This document shows, in pieces, positions 42,745 through 52,306 of a stretch of 64,000 nucleotides of DNA. Location: contig OX352772.1 of the NCBI GenBank assembly GCA_947095535.1, positions 106,007,815 to 106,071,814 of the forward strand, read 5' to 3'. The notes under the pieces are model-generated. The model was not told where the DNA came from, did not search any database, and saw nothing but the letters and a program-made list of their open reading frames with translations. Numbering within the stretch: the stretch's first letter is position 1; each line of letters begins with the position of its first letter. Source of the stretch: Poecilobothrus nobilitatus. Lineage: Eukaryota; Arthropoda; Insecta; Diptera; Dolichopodidae. Position numbers and translations under genes: made by a program.

Positions 42745-43181
42745 TTACAGCACATCTGAAGCTGGTGTTTGTATAGTGTATAGGACATGTTGATTTAAAA
42801 TTTTCAATGTCGGTAAGTCTCTGCTTAGATCTTCTATTTTAACACTGTCAATGTACTTTTCAAGAAAATGTTTTTTTTGCTCTCCTTTAACATAAATTTT
42901 TTCAGTTGATTCTAAATAGAATTTTAATATAGGTTTTATGTCTAAATATTCAATTAAACTGTTATTCCATTTAAGTCCATTTATTTTATTTTCGCAATAC
43001 TTGTTATTGTAATTTCCCTCTGGACTAAGTTCTTCTGCAGGGTATGGTGGTTTGAAGTGATATACAGTAGGAATTAAACTTCCTTTTTTTAGTATAGCCA
43101 GTTCTTTTAGGAAGTATTGCTTTTCATTTCCTTTTAAAAATTTAATTATCCATGTTGAAGGTTTATGGAAGAATGTTCATT
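42745..43181 (-). pseudogene. Exonuclease-like Polinton gene (copy B), no start codon
   Basis: An uninterrupted frame of ~145 codons without any ATG runs on minus from a TGA near 43184 to TAA 42745-42747. It reads KPSTWIIKFLKGNEKQYFLK, ELAILKKGSLIPTVYHFKPP, NGLKWNNSLIEYLDIKPILK, IYVKGEQKKHFLEKYID and IEDLSRDLPTLKIL. This is the best copy of the family also at 36343 and 11032. The ELAIL and FKPPYP blocks recall DEDD-type exonuclease beginnings, but catalytic residues cannot be assigned with confidence. It diverges from the ATPase gene ~90 bases away. The 5' end is truncated. Confidence 0.6.
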
Positions 43182-43273
43182 AGAATTATTAAATTTACAT
43201 TTATATTCACTTCGAAAGAAGAGCTTTTCCTATAAATATAGGTTACGAGTGTTAGTTTTTAACTAATACAAAT

Positions 43274-43485
43274 ATGCTGTTTCACCCATTTACTATGATG
43301 GTCGCGGAGCCATCATGCTGTGTTAAAACCACTTTTATTCATAATTTAATAAAATATAAAAAAGAAAATATACAACCACATATTAATAGAATTATTTGGT
43401 GTAATCCAGACAAAAATGTCGTATATTAATAGATCTTACTCAAGACGTTAATGACATATTTCGATTAAGAAGTGATATATTTGGA
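43274..43485 (+). pseudogene. Polinton packaging ATPase remnant (copy B)
   Basis: ATG 43274 gives MLFHPFTMMVAEPSCCVKTT, in which the P-loop GPSGCGKT has become EPSCCVKT, then FIHNLIKYKKENIQPHINRI and IWCNPDKN. Homology then jumps to the C-terminal IDLTQDVNDIFRLRSDIFGK, so the central half with Walker B is deleted. A dead remnant with two independent lesions in nucleotide binding. Confidence 0.82.
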
Positions 43486-43491
43486 AAAGGT

Positions 43492-43752
43492 TTGTGCTAT
43501 TGTACGAGAGATCAATTAAAACAATTTAGGGAAGAATATGAAACGTTTGAAGACCTATCGTCATGTATTGCACCTATTAAAAACCTCTATAAAAAGGAAC
43601 TAAGATCACTTATTTGCCGTAAAAAGTCTATAAATAGCAAAAGAAAAATTATTATTCAACGTGATGGATTTTTACCTACACTTCTTGGTGCAGTACTATC
43701 TGGGATAATCGGAAATTTTATAAAAAGAATAATACAACATTTAACAAAATGA
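43492..43752 (+). CDS. Small basic protein with hydrophobic GFLP-type tail (copy B)
   Basis: The frame (86 codons as scored from 43492) ends at TGA 43750-43752. Residues YKKELRSLICRKKSINSKRK form a basic helix. The C-terminus RDGFLPTLLGAVLSGIIGNF then IKR is hydrophobic and amphipathic. A related tail is at 40395-40640. The N-terminal part is fused to the ATPase tail by the deletion upstream, so the true start is unclear. In Polintons a gene of this type sits beside the ATPase; a virion core or membrane-active role is inferred. Confidence 0.5.
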   Translation: MCYCTRDQLKQFREEYETFEDLSSCIAPIKNLYKKELRSLICRKKSINSKRKIIIQRDGFLPTLLGAVLSGIIGNFIKRIIQHLTK

Positions 43753-44402
43753 TAATTCTAAAACCCGAGATTTATGAGAAAATGAAGCAAAATGCAGACG
43801 CTGAACTCAATGAGTTGGATAAAATTATGAAAATAATATTGATAAATAAACATCTTACGGACACTCAAAAATGGTATTTATACAGACAAAATCTATTTAA
43901 AATAAGAAACAAAAAACGAGAACTTGCTAGAAATAAAGAGGAAAGAATAAAAATTACGGAGCCAAAAGTACTCAAACTCGTGCAAAACCAATTTATACAG
44001 ATGCGAAATCTCAGTCGCATTTTCCTGAATATAAAAATGTTGGAACACAAGTTGTACCTGAAGAAGAAGTATATGAAAAAGAAGCTGATGACGAAGTATT
44101 TGATGATGAAATTCAAGAAAATATTTTAACAAAAGCATTGTCAGCCGCTTCAGTTGGAGAACGTCTTAGAAAAAGAAAATCAAAATGTACAAATTTTTGA
44201 AACTGATACAGAAGACATTATAACTGTTCCTTTAGATAGCCCAAGCCCACCAACGAAAAAAGAAAAAACTATAAATTCTAAAGAGTTGAATAATTCATCA
44301 AGACGTGTTTTAAGGTCAGCTATAGCAGGTAATACTCAAACAGAACTTAATTTTCCAATTCTTAAGAATAAATCCGCAAGCTCATGGACAACATACAAGT
44401 AA
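43749..44402 (+). pseudogene. Charged Polinton protein upstream of penton-like gene (copy B)
   Basis: The start overlaps the previous stop (ATGA). N-terminal residues MIILKPEIYEKMKQNADAEL and LDKIMKIILINKHLTDTQKW form a helical block. Then frames shift: PEEEVYEKEADDEVFDDEI (acidic), SAASVGERLRKRK and, in a third frame, FETDTEDIITVPLDSPSPPT with a serine/lysine tail to 44402. The DIITV block matches the copy at 40001-40360. Two frameshifts. The protein looks largely disordered; function unknown. Confidence 0.5.
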
Positions 44403-45299
44403 ATGATGAATTTTATGTCACTTTACTTATTGATTCATCTATGAACTATTATACAGAAGATTCATTATTATCTTTTACAATTAAAATTAATAAATACATG
44501 TGTATTGCAAGGTGGAAAGTGGGTATTTCAGAAATATATTTTAATGATTTCGTTCCAAATGTGTATGGTGAAGAATGGGACAAAAGTACTCAAATATTTA
44601 TTAAAGGTATGCAGAAAGATATGATAGGAGTTGGAACATCATATATTCCATACATAGAAAAACAAATGATATGCGACTGGAAAGTTTTACTACTACCAAC
44701 ACTAATTCAAAATATACGCCCACTTAATAGGTTTACAAGAAAAGAAGTTGAACGACAGTTGATTTGGGGAATTTTTAATTTTATAAACGATGGTGTTAAT
44801 TATATACAACCAACAAAAGCTGAGGAGATGTCTAAAAATATAAGTTACACTATAATATGTGTTACTTAGGTCTAGTCTAGACACATAATAGATATAAAAA
44901 TAAGAGCAAATTACGCTTACACCCTGGAAGGACTTTTGACAACATGTTTCAATCAAGTATCTTCGAAAGTTACAGAATTTAAAAAATATTAACCACTTGT
45001 AATAGAAGCTTTCAAAACTTTTATAGATAGTGTACAATTAATTCCAATTATTAAAACAGATATGTTTTTTATATACACAGATATAATTGAACCGCAAAAA
45101 ATAGGTGATAAAGATGTAAGATGTTTAAGACCTGTTAACATACAAAATTCTTTCACTGATACTGTAAAAGAATTAATATTCAATATTGCAATGTGGAGAA
45201 ATCATTTAATAACATTTCACTACTTGTGATAAATACAAAATAAACTTTTCCAATAGTTCAATTCCAACAAAAATTGTATTACATTTTAAAAAAGTATAA
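44384..45299 (+). pseudogene. Penton-like minor capsid protein (copy B)
   Basis: ATG 44384 overlaps the preceding gene by ~19 bases. It gives MDNIQVNDEFYVTLLIDSSM, YYTEDSLLSFTIKINKYMCI and ARWKVGISEIYFNDFVPNVY, the conserved N-terminal pattern of this Polinton family. The frame stops at 44869. Other frames continue through IKTDMFFIYTDIIEPQKIGD, VRCLRPVNIQN and IPTKIVLHFKKV to TAA 45297-45299. About 300 codons in all, the usual size. The C-terminal block matches 39417-39617. Harbinger insertion lies 24 bases after the stop. Confidence 0.62.
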
Positions 45300-45323
45300 A
45301 TAAAAGCGATTTTACAAAACTAT

Positions 45324-45364
45324 GGGTCGTATGCATAAAAATGAGCTTAAGCTCAAAGTTTAAG
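45324..45364 (+). repeat. Harbinger left terminal inverted repeat
   Basis: gggtcgtatgcataaaaatg and following bases pair with the right end at 50458-50498. The first 17 bases match perfectly, then about 80% for the next 20. Confidence 0.9.
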
Positions 45365-46071
45365 CAAAAGACTTCAAACTCGTGATTGAGTTCTAGATAA
45401 GAGCAATTGCTTGAACTCGATTCCGTATGCAAAAAAATAAGGTAAAGCTCGTTTGCTTAAACTCAAAGGGAAATTTTTGGTTACTTAAATTTTTAAGTAT
45501 ACTTTGATATTTGTTGTACTTGTATGAATACTATATTTAAAAAAACATGTCTTGTTCAACTGGAGTATATATTTTTACAAAATTAATTTTAAATGTTTTT
45601 TGTTTTTAATATTAATTTATTATAAACATATTTAATTTTGTAATACGTACAAAAAGTAAAAAAAAATTATATACACCATAAATCATAATTCTCAAATATG
45701 TTCTGTTGTAAAAAACAAACTCTTGGCAAAATTGTATGTACTTTTTTTACATTCTGTACATTTCTTCTTCATATCATAAAATGTTTATTAAATATGAAAA
45801 CTAATTATCAATAATAATTATTAATTAGTATTGTTGTCATATTTTTTTGTATTTAAAAACTGGTTTACTTTTGTTTTATGTATTTAAAAACTGGTTTGAT
45901 TAAAATATTTGAAAATATCTGTATTAAATTTATTTATTTCATTAAATTTTATTCTATTATATGCTTTTATATTAACTCGTCGCTGTCGGTTTATTTATTT
46001 ATTTATTTATTTGTCATTCTGTCACGCTTTTTATTATCTTCGTAATCTGTTAGCAACATTTATAAGTGTAG
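45365..46071. other. Harbinger subterminal AT-rich region
   Basis: After ~110 bases rich in agctc/gagct motifs, which are mirrored near 50350-50460 and could be transposase-binding sites, the region is AT-rich with no gene. Confidence 0.4.
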
Positions 46072-47480
46072 TATGGTGCAGAGGATAGTGTACAGGTTTC
46101 AAAAGTGGGGATCATGTTGTTCGAATCCAGTTCACATGCAACATTTTTTTTTTCTTTAACTATCTATTCATCAACATTTTTTGAATAAAATATGTATACA
46201 TTTTTGTATATATCAATTTAAAACTTACATTTTTATCTCTTATTCATGTATACAAACATACACATTATATTTTTGATCTTTCCTGGTGTTTTGTATTAGC
46301 ATAATTAGCAAAACACAATCCATACATACAATATTTTTATGTATGTTGCTAAGTTATTTTGTTTACAACATTTGTTTAGTATTTAAATCAAAATATTTGC
46401 TGTCAACATTCTTTAATGCATATTAAATTAATGCATATATGGTGCAGAGGATAGTGTACAGGTCTTGAAAGTGAGTGTTAATGTGTGGACTGTGGTTCGA
46501 ATCCAATTCGTATATGTATAATTTTTTTTTTTTTTTTTTAACTCTATTCATCAATATTTTTTAAATAAAATTTTATGTATAATAGATTCAAAACTTTTTT
46601 TTTCTTCTTATTCATAATTCATGCATACAATACACATGTATTTGATCTTTCCTGCTATAATAATTTAGTTCAATCAATCTTGATGTGCACATGGGTTTTG
46701 TATTAGGATTTAGCAAAACACAAAATATATAGGTCCAATATTTTTATGTTGCTAAATTATTTTGTTTTAAAACATTTGTTTAGTATTCATTCAGAATATT
46801 TCTTGTCAACATTCTTTATTGCATATTGAATATGTATGGCGTTAAAAATTAATGTTTTATGTGTTTTATTTAGGAACATTTATTATGTATATTGTGTATA
46901 TAGATATACAAATAAAATTTTATTCAAAATAATTCCAATTGCCAAATTCAAACTACATACATACATAATATTATTTTTGTACATAGAAAAGAATATAAAA
47001 AGTAAAGATCATTACAAAATTATGCTTTTGCGCATTACGCATTATGATTTACAAACAAAATTTTGTCAACACAAAAAATTAAAACTACGTATGTAAATAT
47101 GTACGTACGTATGTACATAATATTTATTTATTTATTTATATTCAGGTCCCGTGGTACATAAATGTGCCAGGTAGCTATAACCCTTGTTTCCTGGTAGGAA
47201 TGTGTACGTGATATAATGATATATTATAAAGTATTTACATATTGCGATATATGAATATTTTTTATTTTTTATTTTATAATTATTGTACCCAGCCGGGAAT
47301 CGAACCCGAGACCTCTTATTCCCTTATGAATGAGAAGTGGTGCGTCAACCACTGCATCAATGGCTGGATACACATAATATTATGTTAAACTAATTTCCTA
47401 AATTATTTTGTTCCGCTCCATTTGTTTATAATTTAAATCAAGATATTTGTCAACATTTTTTACTGCATGATCTTATTAAG
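46072..47480 (+). repeat. Tandem ~366-bp array with tRNA-like Pol III boxes
   Basis: Two units start tatggtgcagaggatagtgt at 46072 and 46438. Each has an A-box-like TGGTGCAGAGG (46074-46084; 46440-46450), a perfect B-box GTTCGAATCC (46119-46128; 46495-46504) and a T run (46145-46153; 46522-46539). A ~250-bp body follows, ending cattctttaatgcatatt. Part of a third unit body is at 47381-47470, split off by a SINE and unrelated sequence. The tRNA-like heads do not fold into a proper cloverleaf. It looks like a tRNA-derived repeat amplified in tandem. Confidence 0.7.
47125..47371 (-). mobile_element. tRNA-derived SINE with 10-bp target duplication
   Basis: On minus the element begins TATCCAGCCATTGATGCAGTGG. 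It has a T-arm-like TCGGGTTCGATTCCCGG with perfect B-box and a 7-bp acceptor-like pairing TCCAGCC/GGCTGGG. A ~160-bp body follows, ending in a (TAAA)n tail on minus. acataatatt flanks it at 47115-47124 and 47372-47381. Together these define a SINE insertion into the third unit of the tandem array. Confidence 0.82.
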
Positions 47481-47872
47481 CGATTAGGTAGGTAGGTGTT
47501 CAAGGTTAGATGTTTGTTTGGATATACGATATATTACTAATAGTATACTATAGCAATATACAGTAAAGTACATTTATGTATATCATTTTCATTCGAGTTA
47601 TGTTGTTGGATTGTAATATTTATATAATCACAGTATTTTGGTACATATTTTACCCTTCGAGGTACTTTCTTTATTTATGAATTACATACTGGAATAAAAA
47701 ATTTTTACTCTTGCTGTAATGGAATCGATTTAACATCTCTTAATTTACTTAAACATTTGGTATAAAATTATAAAACGTATTTTATATCAGAAACAATAAT
47801 TAATGTATGTATGAATAAAAAATATCCCATATTTTTAAATTCAAATTATGTGTTTCATTTAAAACTAAAAAG
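47481..47872. other. AT-rich Harbinger interior, nothing identified
   Basis: No gene, RNA or repeat recognised between the tandem array and the palindrome. Composition about 78% AT. Confidence 0.4.
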
Positions 47873-48298
47873 TATAAAATAAAATAATATGTAAAAAAAA
47901 TATTTTTTAAAATATGCTTTTATCGAAACCAAATTCGCCCCCTAAAAAGTAGAAAATAAAATTGATTGCAAAACTTTAGCTTTTTTGACTGTTATAATAT
48001 AAAAGTGAATTGCTAGTGCAAGCATTTTGGACTGTTATAATATAAAAGTAAATTGCTGGAATAAAAAAGAAACACGAACCTCAAATTTCCTAGATTTTTA
48101 TTTAACCTTATTCCAGCAATTTACTTTTATATTATAACAGTCCAAAATGCTTGCACTAGCAATTCACTTTTATATTATAACAGGCAAAAAAGCTAAAGTT
48201 TTGCAATCAATTTTATTTTCTACTTTTTAGGGGGCGAATTTGGTTTCGATAAAAGCATATTTTAAAAAATATTTTTTTTACATATTATTTTATTCTAT
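47873..48298. repeat. Near-perfect ~425-bp palindrome
   Basis: Arms of about 191 bases (47873-48064 and 48108-48298) are reverse complements with only a few mismatches, around a 43-base loop. Each arm also holds two copies of a ~42-bp repeat (gactgttataatataaaag...). The right arm ends 60 bases before the ATG of the SANT-type gene. It resembles a foldback/MITE insertion or an internal inverted duplication; no convincing target duplication was found. Confidence 0.9.
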
Positions 48299-48358
48299 TT
48301 TATTATTTCATTTCATAACAAACAAAAAAAAAATTTATAAATTTTGTAAAAAATTAAA

Positions 48359-49060
48359 ATGAGTGAAAGCGGTGTAGAAATTGATAAAGAAGATATCAGT
48401 GAAATAATCGTCAATTATTTAAAAGATAATAAAATTTTACTTGAAAAAACGCAACTGCCGCACTTAAAAAAAAAGAAAGAAGATCTGTTAAAAAATTTAT
48501 CAGAAATTATTAAGCAAAAAAATGTCATTACTATTTCCGATAAACAAATAACCAAAAAAATTTCTAACATGAAAACAAGATTAAAAGAAAAAACTGACAT
48601 AAACAAAACAGGGAATAAAAAAATAATTTTGAAAGATTGGGAGAAAAAATTTTTAGAGCTAATAGATGCCGAAAAAAATTCAACCATAGCTAGAATATCC
48701 AGTGAGTGTCCATAATGAATATTTTTAAAATTAAATATATATATATTAATTATTTACTTCCTTCCCACAGGTTCCTTGTCTTTAGGTGTATCAAATAAAG
48801 AAAAGGAAACCGAAAATTCTAGAAATTCCCGCAAACGATGTGCTTCGCCAGATGTGCAAAACAGAAGTTCGTTGAAACATCAAAAAATTGATGAATCTAA
48901 TAACGACATTTTAAAGAAATATGAGACAGAGGAAACAATAAATTTAACTACTTCACAATTGCAACGTTTAGTAATGCTGAAGCAGAATATTGTTTTTTCT
49001 CAACATATTGCAAATTTAAACCAAGAAAAAGACCACCAAATAGATTTTGAATTTTTTTAA
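48359..49060 (+). CDS. Harbinger Myb/SANT-like accessory protein, two exons
   Basis: Exon 1 is 48359-48701 and exon 2 is 48771-49060. The intron has GTGAGT and CCCACAG ends and is 69 bp. Splicing keeps frame and gives about 210 residues, from MSESGVEIDKEDISEIIVNY to NQEKDHQIDFEFF. Residues 10-110 have the helical pattern of Myb/SANT-like DNA-binding partners of Harbinger transposases (KKISNMKTRLKEKTDI, KDWEKKFLELIDAEKNS). Exon 2 is basic/serine-rich, with a possible nuclear signal (NSRKRCASPD) and a C-terminal helix. No lesion seen. Its partner role is inferred from its location. Confidence 0.72.
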
Positions 49061-49223
49061 TATGAATCCTATAGCTATTTAAATTTATTTATTTCAGTTT
49101 ATTTATATTTCAGAATTAGGTTTAAGTTATGTTTTATTTAAATTTTAAGAAATATATTATTTTTTATAAATATAGAGTTTTTAATAAATATATTAATTGT
49201 AATAAAATGTAATAAAACTGGTT

Positions 49224-50263
49224 TTATTCTATTAAAGTGTTAGCAATCGAATTCCTTTTAGATTGACCTGCATTTCTTATTCGAATTGGATTAATGTCCA
49301 ACAAATCTTCTAAATTATTTTCATTAGTATTGGTTGAAAAAATTGTTGGTTCATGAATTTCATTAGAAAAATTATTAGGATCTCGCAAATATTTAGCCAC
49401 GTTATGTAAAACGAAACAAGATCCAATTGTATTTATCAAGCTTCTTTCACCCAATCTAATTTTAGACTGTAAAATTGGAAATCTTTGTTTTAATTGACCG
49501 AAACAACGTTCTATAATACATCTTTCACGTGTATGCACTTTATTAAAGTTAAGCTGTGTAGGACAATTAGCATTTTTAAAAGGTGTCATTAACCATGGCG
49601 TAATACCATAACCCTCATCTCCAAGAAGAATAGATGATGTTGTATCAGTTTGCATAAAATTAACAATCTCTGAATTCTTAAGGATACGAGAATCATAAAC
49701 TGATCCTGGCCAGCTGATATCTACATGCATAAATTTTTCTTCGGCATCGCAAATAGCTTGTATATTAATAGAATGATACCTTTTCTGTTAATATATTCAT
49801 CAGGATGCTCAACAGGTTTTTTGATACGTACGTGAGTACAGTCAATCGCTCCTATTGCATCAGGAAACTTAAACTTATTGCTCCATAAAAATTTAGCCGC
49901 CTCAAAATCATGTGATGTCAAAGGAAAACTAATCCATTGACTTCCTTTTTCGACAATTTTTGACGATATTTCTTCAATTGTTCTGGAAACTGTTGACTGA
50001 TGAATTCCTACGTCAATGCCTACACCAATTTGAAAACCAGGATCACCAATATATCTTAAAAATGTAAGCATTTTGTCGAAATTTGTTAGTGCACCGCCTC
50101 TGGTTTCATCATTTTCTTCCAAAAATGAGTGCACTAAAAATTTTATATTTTCTTCTTCAAATCTATACAAATTTTTACAATTATATCCATGAAATTTTCT
50201 TTCATTGTAAGTTTTTTTTGATGAATCAATTATTATAAACTCTGCCATTTCGAATTCGAGCAA
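49224..50263 (-). pseudogene. PIF/Harbinger DDE transposase with one frameshift
   Basis: The N-terminal frame (50263-49721) has GALTNFDKMLTFLRYIGDPG, a helix-turn-helix GIHQSTVSRTIEEISSKI and the first catalytic Asp in IGAIDCTHVRIKKP. The C-terminal frame (49730-49224) has MHVDISWPGSVYDSRILKNS, the second Asp in LLGDEGYGITPW and the Glu in RCIIERCFGQLKQRFPIL. One missing base near 49780 (after EYINRKG) separates them; otherwise length (~345 residues) and the DDE triad are complete. A recently inactivated DDE_4/HARBI1-type transposase, or a sequencing error. Confidence 0.92.
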
Positions 50264-50524
50264 CTAAATAGCTAACTCATAACCTTCGACTCAAAAACTA
50301 AGAAAATAATAAAAACTTAATTTTTTTGCATACCAAATTAAGCTTAAGCTAAGGGAAATTTTAATTATTAAGCAAGATCTCACTCTCTGAGAAAATGATA
50401 CAAGTATGAGCTCAAGCTCAAGTTTTTTGCATGCGAAACCTAGTTTTTGCTTAAAAAAATGAGATTTGAGTTCAAGCTCAGTTTTATGCATACGACCCTA
50501 TATATTATTTTTATTTTATTCATT

Positions 50525-50640
50525 ATGAAGAGAGTATACTATAAGTATTATTTAATTCAATCTGGTAGAGGACTTGATGATATCGGCCCTTTATTACTTT
50601 CAACCGTACTTTTTCAAAGAGGCCGTGGATTTCACTGGGT
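50525..50640 (+). pseudogene. Small core-type protein, truncated (copy B)
   Basis: ATG 50525 gives MKRVYYKYYLIQSGRGLDDI, GPLLLSTVLFQRGRGF, matching the gene at 39068-39364. The frame then runs into capsid DNA in the wrong frame, showing that the C-terminal half and the capsid N-terminus have been deleted together. Confidence 0.6.
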
Positions 50641-51812
50641 CATGGCGATACATATAGAGATTTGTCTTCTACATATTTGAGATTAAAAGTACAGATCTTA
50701 AAGAAAGATGGAACGCAATGGAATAATGATAAAAATGCTGAAGGAAGAATAATAATACAACCAAGTGTAGTTAATAACATTTTACATTCTTTAATAAAAC
50801 AATGTAATGTTCAATTAAATGGCAAAAATATAACACCATCTGGTGGAAATTATCACTATAGAGCTTATATTGAATCTTTATTAAATTATGGTGCAGATGC
50901 TGCTGCAACTCATTTAGAATGTGCAGGATGAATTTTAGATAAAGCAAATATAGCTAAATCTGATAATAATGAGCGCCATTCAAAATTCAAATAATTGAAA
51001 AGAGCGCCAAAAATTGTATCATAATAGAAATGTAGTGGAACTTTTGGATAAACTATACGTAGATATGTTTAATCAACCTACTCTACTTATAAATAATGTT
51101 GACATTCGTATAATTTTAACACTTGAAAAACCAGATTTTTATCTATTTGCAGACGATTCTGATGAATCACAATTAAAAATTATAGAAGCCACGCTATTTA
51201 TGAGGCATATTACCGTTAATCCAAGCGTACTGTTAGCACACAATGCAGTTCTTGGGAAATGTAATGCTAAATATAATTATAAACGCGTTGAAGTAAAAAG
51301 TATTACAATTGAACAGCTCGTCAATATCACTTGATAATGTTTTTATTGGGGAGTTGCCAAACACAATATTTTTTTATATAACAGAAAATGTGAGTTACTC
51401 TGGAAAAAGATCAAAAAACCTATACAATTTTAAAGATTTTGATATTTCACAATTTGTGTTAAATGTAAATGGTGTTCAAATACCTAATTCAGCAATTGAA
51501 AACAGTTTTTCAGATGAAAATAATTCCTGCAAAAGAGCATACAGTACACTTGTTTCAGGAACTGCAATTTACCACAATGATAAAGGTCATCAGATAACAA
51601 AGTCTATGTTTAGTAATGGATTTTTTATACTAGCTTTTGATTTAACTCCAGATGCATGTGGAAATGAAATATGTCAAGGTTTACTAAACCAGGGTACGGT
51701 TAGAATTGAGGCAAGGCTATCAAAACTACTTACATCTACACTCACTGCTATTGGAGAATTTGATGCAAGCATACAAATTGATAAAAATCGAAATATATTC
51801 ACAAATCTATAA
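50632..51812 (+). pseudogene. Polinton major capsid protein (copy B)
   Basis: It begins at the deletion join with SLGHGDTYRDLSSTYLRLKV, then HSLIKQCNVQLNGKNITPSG and HYRAYIESLLNYGADAAATH, then a stop (TGA in ECAG-ILDK). The frame at 51014 gives LYVDMFNQPTLLINNVDIRI, DSDESQLKIIEATLFMRHIT and PSVLLAHNAVLGKCNAKYNY. The frame at 51309 gives SSSISLDNVFIGELPNTIFF, FVLNVNGVQIPN, LLNQGTVRIEARLSKLLTST and DKNRNIFTNL. It is the only copy here with the middle and C-terminal regions complete. The basic N-terminus is absent. Confidence 0.78.
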
Positions 51813-51820
51813 ATAGAATA

Positions 51821-52222
51821 TTGAAACATGTATTTGAATATCCAACAAGATGTCATCGTCCTGTGCACTTGTGGACGGACGTAAAGTTTTGTTGTGACGA
51901 TAAAAATACTTTATTTGTAAAAGATATTTGTTTAGTTGGAATTAAAGAACCTTGTAAAAAATTTGTAAAAGAGTTTACTTTCAAATTCCCAACAAAAGAA
52001 ATTATAAATTTTGAAAATTTCTCTTTTGGAACTGTACATAATGATAAAATTAATAAAGAATTAACGCAGGTGCTAGAAAAATTTGATATGAAATTGCACG
52101 AAGAAATATATATTCCAACACAACGTTGTAGGTTTCAATGCAATTATTCTAGATTGTTTTTTGAAATACCTGTACAACTAGAAAATAAAATTTTTAATGT
52201 TTTAAACAAAAACAATAAATGA
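51821..52222 (+). CDS. Polinton gene of unknown function downstream of capsid (copy B)
   Basis: A 133-codon open frame, MKHVFEYPTRCHRPVHLWTD..., KDICLVGIKEPCKKFVKEFT, FPTKEIINFENFSFGTVHND and IYIPTQRCRFQCNYSRLFFE, ending at TGA 52220-52222. It matches the decayed gene at 37591-37878 in part. Five cysteines and FKFP/FENFS blocks are conserved. As scored it overlaps the expected N-terminus loosely, so the true start may lie elsewhere. No known domain; probably a minor virion or assembly protein. Confidence 0.5.
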   Translation: MKHVFEYPTRCHRPVHLWTDVKFCCDDKNTLFVKDICLVGIKEPCKKFVKEFTFKFPTKEIINFENFSFGTVHNDKINKELTQVLEKFDMKLHEEIYIPTQRCRFQCNYSRLFFEIPVQLENKIFNVLNKNNK

Positions 52223-52306
52223 AAAAATTTTTAAATTGTATTTAATTTGTTTTTTATTATGAATTACTTATATATTGTAGATACATATACATTTACACAA
52301 ATATTC

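Larger units (their letters stand above)
45324..50498. mobile_element. PIF/Harbinger DNA transposon, 5,175 bp, with TIRs and TSD
   Basis: The termini are inverted repeats: GGGTCGTATGCATAAAA at 45324 and its complement ending at 50498, with imperfect matching for a further ~20 bases (TGAGCTTAAGCTC / TGAGCTTGAACTC). TAT at 45321-45323 and TAT at 50499-50501 form a 3-bp target duplication, typical of this superfamily. Inside are a Myb/SANT-type accessory gene on plus, a DDE transposase on minus, a tandem array with tRNA-like boxes, a SINE and a long palindrome. It sits between the penton-like and core genes of Polinton remnant B. Confidence 0.93.

Noticed and set aside
43865..44138. Minus-strand frames over the charged Polinton gene
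   Set aside because: F/I/L-rich antisense shadows of the lysine-rich plus-strand gene.
46074..46142. A genuine tRNA gene
   Set aside because: A and B boxes and a T-run are present, but acceptor, anticodon and T stems do not pair; only a tRNA-derived remnant is supported.
46836..47096. 86-codon plus-strand frame in the Harbinger element
   Set aside because: Low-complexity composition inside the tandem array region, no conservation between units.
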